A program made the translations under genes and the position numbers. This document shows, in pieces, positions 6,495 through 11,405 of a DNA stretch of 11,405 bases. Within the stretch, counting starts at the first letter, position 1; every line of letters begins with the position of its first letter. Where the stretch lies: contig CAIOKW010000193.1 of assembly GCA_903858975.1 (NCBI GenBank), forward strand, positions 1 to 11,405. The letters are read 5' to 3'. This DNA comes from Oligoflexia bacterium. GTDB lineage: Bacteria; Bdellovibrionota; UBA1018; CAIMNF01. The notes under the pieces were generated by a model, which was not told the origin of the DNA, searched no databases, and saw only the letters and a list, made by a program, of their open reading frames with translations.

Positions 6495-6554
6495 AAAACA
6501 ATCAAAAACAGCCAAAAAATGCGTATTTAAATATTTAAACAATAAAAATATAAA
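6495..6554. promoter_or_regulatory. Phased A-tracts, likely curved DNA or UP element
   Basis: A-runs of 4, 5 and 6 bases are centred at about 6496, 6506 and 6516. Further runs at about 6538 (AAA), 6546 (AAAAA) and 6553 (AAA) lie near the same helical repeat. Runs spaced about 10 bases apart are the classic signature of intrinsic DNA curvature. They end right before the -35 element of gene A, where AT-rich UP elements contact RNA polymerase alpha subunits. Confidence 0.5.
6526..6539. promoter_or_regulatory. Perfect 14-base palindrome, possible operator
   Basis: TTTAAATATTTAAA is a perfect inverted repeat centred at 6532/6533, between the two divergent promoters and about 20 bases upstream of the gene A -35. 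It could bind a dimeric regulator. It is pure A/T, so a chance palindrome in AT-rich DNA is a fair alternative. Confidence 0.3.
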
Positions 6555-6559
6555 CGCTA

Positions 6560-6588
6560 TTGACGCGCCAGGTTATCGGTGTTAGGTT
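6560..6588 (+). promoter_or_regulatory. Promoter for gene A
   Basis: TTGACG (6560-6565) matches the -35 consensus at 5 of 6 positions. After 17 bases comes TAGGTT (6583-6588), a poor -10 hexamer but preceded by TGT, giving an extended -10 form. The start site would be near 6595 and the leader about 60 bases long. Confidence 0.45.
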
Positions 6589-6611
6589 CGCGCCTACAAA
6601 AAAGATGAACA

Positions 6612-6631
6612 GAACGGAGCCCCCTTCGTTC
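6612..6631 (+). promoter_or_regulatory. 5'-UTR hairpin of gene A
   Basis: GAACGGAG (6612-6619) pairs fully with CTTCGTTC (6624-6631), with one G-U pair, closing a CCCC loop. It lies in the leader about 15 bases after the likely transcript start and 23 bases before the start codon, clear of the GGAG site at 6643-6646. Such hairpins often protect an mRNA 5' end; it has no T-run, so it is not a terminator. Confidence 0.5.
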
Positions 6632-6654
6632 GATTAACCCCTGGAGTATTTAAA

Positions 6655-7581
6655 ATGAAATTAAAATCAATCATCACCGTTATGGCAATTGTGTCACAAA
6701 TTGCGGGCCCAGCAGTACATGGCGCCTTCGCTGATTCTCAAATGAGTGGATCAGAAAAAGTGAAACTCGCAGTAGCTTCAGCAAAAGAAGCTACCATCGT
6801 ACTAGGCCTTTCAAACGAACAGGCCTATGCACAATTACGTGATAACCTTGCCAGCGCACATGTGAATTCAACTGATGTAATCAGCTATATGGCTCAATAT
6901 GCTTCCTCAGATGAACAAGCAGTATTCAACGAAGCTTTCGAGTCGAAATCTGCTGATCCATCACAAATGGCTACGATTTTAGGACAAATCGCTGACAAAG
7001 CAAGCAAGCGCGGAGCTCACTTTAAATTGTCTTGCGGAGCGGGACTCGGAATCGGGATTCCACTAGCACTTGCTGGGATCATCACTGGGATTTGCTACCT
7101 CAGCGCAACGGTGACTGATGCAAAGATTCAAGTCAATCAGACCTATGCTGATTCCAGAAACAACGCGACTAGTTCTTATCTTGGAACTAAAGGCAAGTTA
7201 AACACTACCATTGCCCAAGCTAATCAAGTAATCGCGGTGGATCAGGCAAATGCAGTTGAATTACAACGTAAAATCAACAGCGGTTTCTACGGAACTGATG
7301 ATGTTCAGAAATTTTATGCTCAAATTGCTACTATCAATGCTGATATCGTGGCTCAACAAAACATTGCAGGTGGGATCAATGCTCAATTGGTTTCCCTTCA
7401 AGAGCAATACAATGCTCAAATGCAGGCGCTTTCTGACCGTGAGAGTATTGACTTAGTAGATGCTGAACAAAAAAATCGTTTGGCGAAAAATAGCAAAGAT
7501 ACATTAGCGTACGTAGCGGTTCCACTGACCGTTATTGGGATCACGTTTATCGCTTCAACTGATTTCAGCGACTGTAATTAA
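6655..7581 (+). CDS. Paralog A: exported two-hydrophobic-segment helical protein, family unknown
   Basis: A 308-residue protein, the first of three tandem paralogs. In order: signal peptide (about 1-27, ending GAFA); helical N-domain 33-115 with ASAKEATIVLGLSNEQA and QYASSDEQAVF; motif GAHFKLSCGAGLGIGIP at 120-136 leading into a hydrophobic segment to about 150; a Gln/Asn/Ala-rich, probably coiled-coil region 155-280; a second hydrophobic segment 284-301; and a C-terminal tail ending SDCN. Cys127 and Cys307 are shared with B and C; Cys147 is unique. If both hydrophobic segments span the inner membrane, the coiled coil is cytoplasmic and both shared cysteines are periplasmic. I recognise no family. 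Start ATG 6655 has GGAG 8 bases upstream. It has its own promoter, leader hairpin and terminator, suggesting higher expression than B and C. Confidence 0.9.
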   Translation: MKLKSIITVMAIVSQIAGPAVHGAFADSQMSGSEKVKLAVASAKEATIVLGLSNEQAYAQLRDNLASAHVNSTDVISYMAQYASSDEQAVFNEAFESKSADPSQMATILGQIADKASKRGAHFKLSCGAGLGIGIPLALAGIITGICYLSATVTDAKIQVNQTYADSRNNATSSYLGTKGKLNTTIAQANQVIAVDQANAVELQRKINSGFYGTDDVQKFYAQIATINADIVAQQNIAGGINAQLVSLQEQYNAQMQALSDRESIDLVDAEQKNRLAKNSKDTLAYVAVPLTVIGITFIASTDFSDCN

Positions 7582-7593
7582 TATCGATTCTTT

Positions 7594-7625
7594 AAGGCGG
7601 AGGTCGTGAGACTTCCGCCTTTTTT
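7594..7625 (+). terminator. Strong intrinsic terminator after gene A
   Basis: AAGGCGGAGGTC (7594-7605) pairs with GACTTCCGCCTT (7610-7621) through 12 base pairs, one of them G-U, closing a GTGA loop, and runs straight into a T-tract. It lies 12 bases after the gene A stop and 19 bases before the gene B start, so it should cut most transcription into B and C. TTTAAGG on the left side could allow weaker function on the other strand. Confidence 0.9.
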
Positions 7626-7643
7626 ATTTCGAGCAAAGCGAAT

Positions 7644-8543
7644 ATGAAAACTATCCAAACCCTCGTACTCACCCTTTTCTGTATTACGGTTCTCACTCAA
7701 AATTTTGCTCATGCTAAAAGCAGTGGGAGTGAGGACGTTGGTCAGCAGATTCGCAGGGCCGTAGCTCTTGCTAAAGAAGCGGTCATTGTCGATGGAGCCT
7801 CCAATCAAGCGGCAGCCCAGGCTTTATTGACAGCCCTTGATCGCTTGCAGGTTAAATCAAATGACCTTGTTGCCTTCGTGGATCAGTATGCCTCTCAAGA
7901 TGAAAAATTGGTTTTTAATCAGGCGCTCTCAGTAGGGACACTCAGTAACGATCTTTTAGTCTCCATGCTGAGTCAAATCGGTGAGCGCTACCAAAAAGAT
8001 GGGGCTCACTTTAAGGCTTCTTGTGGTGTGGGTCTCGGGATCGGAATTCCTCTCATTTTGGCTGGAATTGTTTTGGTCATTGCGCAGCTTGAACAGAAAA
8101 ATCCTAGCATTGATACAAAACGTAAGTATGAGCAGCTGATCGACACTGCAAACCAAGATTACTTAAGAAATAAGTCTCAGCTGAACACACAGATGAGTGA
8201 TTATAACTCCCTGTTACAGATTTCACAGGTGAAGGTGGATGAATTGAATCGCCAAATCGCAAGTGGCAACTACAGTACTGAGCAGCTTGCTAGTCTCCAA
8301 CTCAGGCTTAACGAGCTCAATTCAGATATGGCTCAATATCGATCATCAATGGGTGGTATAGCTGCAAATCTCGTGGTGATTGATTCTCAGCACGAGCAAT
8401 TGATCAATCAGTTTAATGGGTCAGAGCAAAAGGAACTCGATTCGATCAGTCGGATGGATCGTAAACTTGACCTTAAGGTCGGGATCGCATCAGCGGTGGC
8501 TGGGATCCCGTTTGTGTTTCTCGGGGCAAAGAATTGTAAGTAG
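7644..8543 (+). CDS. Paralog B: exported two-hydrophobic-segment helical protein, family unknown
   Basis: A 299-residue paralog of A and C with the same order of parts. The signal peptide is about 1-24 (ending NFAHA). The N-domain holds ALAKEAVIVDGASNQAA and QYASQDEKLVF. GAHFKASCGVGLGIGIP is at 120-136, the same position as in A, followed by a hydrophobic run to about 148. A Gln/Asn/Ser-rich helical middle (about 155-275) includes IASGNYSTEQL and SSMGGIAANL, both aligned in A and C. The second hydrophobic segment is about 279-294, ending GAKNCK. Cys127 and Cys298 are conserved; Cys13 is in the signal peptide. The start lacks a strong Shine-Dalgarno, with only GAGC upstream. I see no promoter in the 62-base gap from A, so expression depends on read-through of the terminator or a promoter inside A. 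Confidence 0.9.
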   Translation: MKTIQTLVLTLFCITVLTQNFAHAKSSGSEDVGQQIRRAVALAKEAVIVDGASNQAAAQALLTALDRLQVKSNDLVAFVDQYASQDEKLVFNQALSVGTLSNDLLVSMLSQIGERYQKDGAHFKASCGVGLGIGIPLILAGIVLVIAQLEQKNPSIDTKRKYEQLIDTANQDYLRNKSQLNTQMSDYNSLLQISQVKVDELNRQIASGNYSTEQLASLQLRLNELNSDMAQYRSSMGGIAANLVVIDSQHEQLINQFNGSEQKELDSISRMDRKLDLKVGIASAVAGIPFVFLGAKNCK

Positions 8544-8557
8544 TGAACGGAGCAAAT

Positions 8558-9463
8558 ATGAATACGAAAAAAATAATCAGTCTGGTTCTTTTGTTGGCAC
8601 AATCAAGCTTTTTGGTTCCTGGCGTTGCCCGGGCAGAAATGGATGCGGCGAGTGTTCGTGAAATTGTTAAAGATTTTAAAGAAGAGGTAATCGTTTTGGG
8701 TGTAAGTCCCGAGCTTGCTACGGACCATTTGATGGTTCGAATGCAGGAATCTGGATTGAGTCTTTCGGACCTTCAATCGTTTTTTGCTCACGAGGCATCT
8801 CGGGACGAGCAGGCGATCTATGATGAGGTCTTACACGCGGGATTGACTCTTAGTCCGGAAACCACGCAATGGATGGTTAGCTCAATCATCGAAAATAAAA
8901 GCAAGCATGGAGCCCATTTTAAGGTTTCCTGTGGGCTAGGACTGGGTATTTCGATTCCGATTCTTTTAGCCGGGCTCACAGTGGGAGTGATTTACCTTAC
9001 CAATCAACATCAGGACCAAAAGATCCAGGCGAACTATGCAAGTGATTTAAGCAAAGCCAATTCAGACTATTTCAGAACAAAAGGTAGTCTTGAAAACTCT
9101 TTACTTTCGCAGTCTACCGATATTGCCACTCGGCAGAATCAAATCGCTTATATCAATCAAGAAATCTTAAATGGCGTCTACAGTGCGCAACAAAAAGAAC
9201 AGATGTATCAGCAAATTGCAGTTCTCAATGCCGAGATCGCGTCAATTAAAAACAGCACGGCGGGGATTAACGCTCAGCTAGATGCCCTTCAGGATAACTA
9301 TAATCAGCAGTTAATTACCCTTTCTACCCGCAAGTCGGGTGAGCTTTTAGACTGGAAGCAGAGTCAGGCAACGAAACAAAGCCATGCAATTACTGCAATT
9401 GCCATTGGGGGCTCAGCTGCCTTAGCTACTACGTTTTTTGCCTGTGAAAATAGAAGTCATTAA
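8558..9463 (+). CDS. Paralog C: exported two-hydrophobic-segment helical protein, family unknown
   Basis: A 301-residue third paralog. The signal peptide is about 1-26 (ending GVARA). The N-domain holds KDFKEEVIVLGVSPELA and HEASRDEQAIY. GAHFKVSCGLGLGISIP is at 118-134, then a hydrophobic run to about 147. The helical middle includes ILNGVYSAQQK and STAGINAQLDALQDNYNQQL, closest to A. The second hydrophobic segment is about 277-295, ending FFACENRSH. Cys125 and Cys296 match the pair in A and B; the spacing of 171 residues equals that in B. ATG 8558 is chosen because GGAG sits 5 bases upstream; an in-frame GTG at 8543 overlaps the gene B stop and would lengthen the signal peptide. The 14-base gap from B indicates co-transcription. 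Confidence 0.9.
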   Translation: MNTKKIISLVLLLAQSSFLVPGVARAEMDAASVREIVKDFKEEVIVLGVSPELATDHLMVRMQESGLSLSDLQSFFAHEASRDEQAIYDEVLHAGLTLSPETTQWMVSSIIENKSKHGAHFKVSCGLGLGISIPILLAGLTVGVIYLTNQHQDQKIQANYASDLSKANSDYFRTKGSLENSLLSQSTDIATRQNQIAYINQEILNGVYSAQQKEQMYQQIAVLNAEIASIKNSTAGINAQLDALQDNYNQQLITLSTRKSGELLDWKQSQATKQSHAITAIAIGGSAALATTFFACENRSH

Positions 9464-9503
9464 TCAAGGATTCTAGTTTAAATAAGGTTAATTTAAAATA
9501 TAA

Positions 9504-9532
9504 TTGACCAAATTAGTACGGTGCGTTATCAT
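9504..9532 (+). promoter_or_regulatory. Sigma70-type promoter after gene C
   Basis: TTGACC (9504-9509) and TATCAT (9527-9532) are 17 bases apart, each matching the consensus at 5 of 6 positions. The sequence just upstream (9476-9503) is very AT-rich, like an UP element. The start site would be near 9539, giving a leader of about 67 bases for the gene at 9606. Confidence 0.6.
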
Positions 9533-9549
9533 TCGCTCCGAAAGTAAAT

Positions 9550-9594
9550 GACCCGCCTTTCCCGTAAGTTCAATTTAACTGGGCGAGTCTTTTA
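9550..9594 (+). terminator. Hairpin between promoter and gene: weak terminator or attenuator
   Basis: GACCCGCC (9550-9557) pairs with GGCGAGTC (9582-9589) with one mismatch, enclosing a 24-base loop that can itself pair AGTT with AACT, followed by TCTTTTA. It may end the B-C transcript. It also lies downstream of the promoter at 9504-9532, so it would fall in the leader of the next gene and could act as an attenuator. Confidence 0.4.
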
Positions 9595-9605
9595 TGGTGT
9601 AGTGA

Positions 9606-10703
9606 ATGCATTATTCATTTCTCAATCGAGGATTTATATTCGGCCTCGTGATGTTCGGTGGCTTGATGTCCACGGGCCAGGCCTCTGAGATGCGCTTTAG
9701 GCCGGATCTCGAGAATCCAAGTAAATATTCCCTCACTTCCCATGAGAAGAAGGTTTCCCAGCGGGACAACGGGCAAGCGCTTGATGAACTTTCTAGCCAC
9801 TTCCCAACATTTTATGAGGAGCTGGAGCGCGGTGTTTTTAAAACGTCTGAGCTGGTTCTACCCATTCAAAAATTAGTATATCCGAATCTTTTGGCCTGTG
9901 GATCGTCTGAAAGTCCTGAAGATCTCAAGGCCTGTGTCATCGATGCGGTCTCGCCTTTGTTGTTGGGGCTTCGAGATCGTAATTTAATTGATGATGTCGT
10001 GGTTACTGATTTAATGGATGCGGACTTGTATCTCAATCAACCCAATAAGAGTGTATTTATTCAACAGTACTGGAATACTCTTAAAGTAGTTCAAAAAAAT
10101 AATCGTGTGACTGGGGATTCAAAATTGAATCCGTACCAAAAAAGAGCTCGCTTTAGGAAAGACTTAGCGGGTTTTGAAGATTTAACTCCTCGCGAGTACC
10201 TCTATCGTAAATACAACTACTTCCAAATCATTAAGATGTCACAAATCATTACGATGGCTCTCAATATTCAGAGTTCAAGAAGCGGTGCGGTGAGCATTGA
10301 TTATGATGGAGATGGCAAACAAGACTTCACCCGTGAGCTTAGTTTTGAGGAACGATTCCGTTTTGGGGAGCAAGAGCTTGCGCGAGTGATGCACACGGAG
10401 AACCTGACGGGCGAGTTTTTGAAACATTCCGGATTTGGTTACACCGACCTAATGATGGCAGGTCTTGAAACGGGTGTACTAGACATGAATGTATTGACTC
10501 AAATTTCAAGCGTGGTGGAGATGAATGACCCACGATCGAACTTAGGGAAGAGTTTACTAGCGATTTTAAAGAACGTGGGAGTATCGGTATTGACCATGAA
10601 TCCAGTGACAGCTCCCTATGCGATTACAGGTATGCTTTTAGTGAATACTTACCAGGAGGTACAAAATGCTAAGAAACGGCGTTCTAACGATTTGGTTTTC
10701 TAG
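9606..10703 (+). CDS. Exported protein of unknown function with a DxDGDG calcium-type loop
   Basis: A 365-residue protein. A signal peptide covers about residues 1-27 (GFIFGLVMFGGLMSTGQAS). The mature part is mostly helical by composition. Cys98 and Cys110 (CGSSESPEDLKAC) are the only mature cysteines and may form a short disulfide loop. Residues 232-240 (DYDGDGKQD) after the strand-like SGAVSI fit the DxDxDGxxD calcium-binding loop of EF-hand, dockerin and VCBS/FG-GAP repeats; there is only one copy. Near the end, NVGVSVLTMNPVTAPYAITGMLLV (about 323-346) is hydrophobic and could bury in a partner or a membrane. I recognise no family. There is no Shine-Dalgarno before this ATG, but no better start exists since the signal peptide begins here. 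The next gene overlaps it by 38 bases. Confidence 0.85.
   Translation: MHYSFLNRGFIFGLVMFGGLMSTGQASEMRFRPDLENPSKYSLTSHEKKVSQRDNGQALDELSSHFPTFYEELERGVFKTSELVLPIQKLVYPNLLACGSSESPEDLKACVIDAVSPLLLGLRDRNLIDDVVVTDLMDADLYLNQPNKSVFIQQYWNTLKVVQKNNRVTGDSKLNPYQKRARFRKDLAGFEDLTPREYLYRKYNYFQIIKMSQIITMALNIQSSRSGAVSIDYDGDGKQDFTRELSFEERFRFGEQELARVMHTENLTGEFLKHSGFGYTDLMMAGLETGVLDMNVLTQISSVVEMNDPRSNLGKSLLAILKNVGVSVLTMNPVTAPYAITGMLLVNTYQEVQNAKKRRSNDLVF
10654..10660 (+). promoter_or_regulatory. Perfect Shine-Dalgarno AGGAGGT inside the preceding gene
   Basis: AGGAGGT lies 5 bases before ATG 10666 and within the coding sequence of the previous gene. It fixes the start of the last gene and shows that the 38-base overlap is real and not an overlong call. 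Confidence 0.85.
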
Positions 10704-11405
10704 TTTAGTGCTTTTACAGCATGCCGGTGCAGCAAATGTATCCTATCCCGTTTATGTGAGGGGTCATGATCAGCGTATTGTTTTGGAGAATCATGACCTT
10801 GAAGATTTGAAATCAGAGTCTGCGCTCGATGGAGTTAATTTTAGAGTGGTGAACGGAAAAGATGAAGTTCCGGTTGCTTTAGATCAAAGTGAATTTTCTA
10901 TCCGTGCGGCCTCGGTTTATCACAATTTGAATGTGGCGCGGCAGTTTTGGGCCCAACGATTAAAGGAAGAGGGCCTCGCTCACGTTGGGGTGGTCACAGT
11001 TCGCATGGATATCACCAACGAATTCACTGAGCTCGCTCATTATGCGAATGACAAATTCAAAGCTGAAAATAATGATATCGAATCGATCCCGAAGAGTGAT
11101 CAGGAGCGGATGAGTAAGTATGCTCCATGGAACTATGAGATTTGGGTTCGTCCGGTAAAAAAAGTGAAAGTGAAGACGGATTTGGCAGCCTTTGATGATG
11201 CATCAAGGAATAGTCAAATGAAGCAGCAGCTTGCCTTAGGCTTTTTGGCGAATTCTTTGTCTCAGTACGCTTCAACATCAATGGCTTATCACACGCTCCT
11301 GAATCCCCAGTATCATCTCGAAAAGCTCCTCATTGATTTTGGAATTGTGGAATTAGTGCCTGAAGCCTTGGGACTGTTGGGTAGGTTGGTAAAACAGACG
11401 TATTA
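10666..11405 (+). CDS. Exported protein of unknown function, 3' end missing
   Basis: The frame is open from ATG 10666 to the window end, 246 complete codons with no stop. The N-terminus (MLRNGVLTIWFSSLVLLQHAGAA) is a signal peptide, so the product is exported like that of the overlapping gene before it. The mature part starts NVSYPVYVRGHDQRIVLENHD and continues with predicted strands (VNFRVVNGKDEVPVAL, FSIRAA), a helix (YHNLNVARQFWAQRLKEEG), strands (VGVVTVRMDI) and further helices (QMKQQLALGFLANSLSQ). The AASVYHNLNVARQFW helix loosely recalls the segment before the catalytic domain of some metallopeptidases, but no HExxH is present in the visible part, so no function is assigned. Overlap and a perfect Shine-Dalgarno suggest that it is made together with the upstream protein, perhaps as a complex. 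Confidence 0.85.
   Translation, partial: MLRNGVLTIWFSSLVLLQHAGAANVSYPVYVRGHDQRIVLENHDLEDLKSESALDGVNFRVVNGKDEVPVALDQSEFSIRAASVYHNLNVARQFWAQRLKEEGLAHVGVVTVRMDITNEFTELAHYANDKFKAENNDIESIPKSDQERMSKYAPWNYEIWVRPVKKVKVKTDLAAFDDASRNSQMKQQLALGFLANSLSQYASTSMAYHTLLNPQYHLEKLLIDFGIVELVPEALGLLGRLVKQTY

Larger units (their letters stand above)
6655..9463 (+). repeat. Tandem array of three diverged gene copies (A, B, C)
   Basis: Three adjacent same-strand genes encode proteins of 308, 299 and 301 residues that align along nearly their whole length, with the SCG motif at residue 127, 127 and 125. The bases before B (GAGCAAAGCGAATATGAA) and C (GAGCAAATATGAA) also resemble each other, which suggests that duplication carried the ribosome-binding region. 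The copies have diverged a good deal in the helical middle, so the duplications are old. Confidence 0.85.

Noticed and set aside
6655..9463. Array read as a mobile element or as CRISPR-like repeats
   Set aside because: The repeats are whole diverged genes without terminal inverted repeats, target duplications, or a transposase or integrase nearby.

Overview
The window looks like chromosomal DNA from a free-living Gram-negative bacterium of moderate G+C content. Many products carry cleavable signal peptides, and genes are packed on both strands with short gaps. The mix fits a Bdellovibrionota-like genome: secreted papain-type peptidase, exported SRPBCC protein, DUF5522/CPXCG protein, and several exported proteins with no recognised family. 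That assignment is an impression and no marker gene here proves it. I see no tRNA, rRNA, CRISPR array, transposase, integrase or phage gene, and no gene-free stretch longer than about 200 bases.

Layout. (1) Bases 1-1345 hold two minus-strand genes for exported proteins: an incomplete unknown (1-474) and a START/SRPBCC-fold protein (545-1345). (2) Bases 1430-3255 read plus: a two-part cysteine-rich zinc-type protein (DUF5522 plus CPXCG), a small S4-like protein and a membrane fatty-acid desaturase. (3) Bases 3358-5215 form a likely plus-strand operon: secreted C1A cysteine peptidase, a small exported cysteine-rich protein overlapping it by 4 bases, and a cytoplasmic FKBP-type prolyl isomerase starting at TTG. 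(4) Bases 5220-6455 read minus: a single-domain response regulator ending 4 bases from the FKBP stop, and an exported class-I glutamine-amidotransferase-like (BPL_N) protein. (5) Bases 6456-6654 are an AT-rich divergent control region with phased A-tracts, a perfect palindrome, promoters for both sides and a 5'-UTR hairpin. (6) Bases 6655-9463 hold three tandem paralogous genes (called A, B and C here). (7) Bases 9606-11405 hold two overlapping genes for exported proteins of unknown function, the second cut by the window end.

The most unusual part is the A-B-C array. Each product has a signal peptide, an N-terminal helical domain, a shared motif GAHFKxSCGxGLGIxIP that opens a hydrophobic segment, a Gln/Asn-rich helical or coiled-coil middle of about 130 residues, and a second hydrophobic segment with a cysteine near the C-terminus. 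I recognise no family. Two readings fit: inner-membrane hairpin proteins with a periplasmic Cys-Cys clamp, or a three-part helical membrane-active (toxin-like) set. A strong intrinsic terminator between A and B suggests that A is made in excess over B and C. Several start codons in the window lack a Shine-Dalgarno sequence, and for two or three the likely promoter sits so close to the start that the mRNA would be leaderless.
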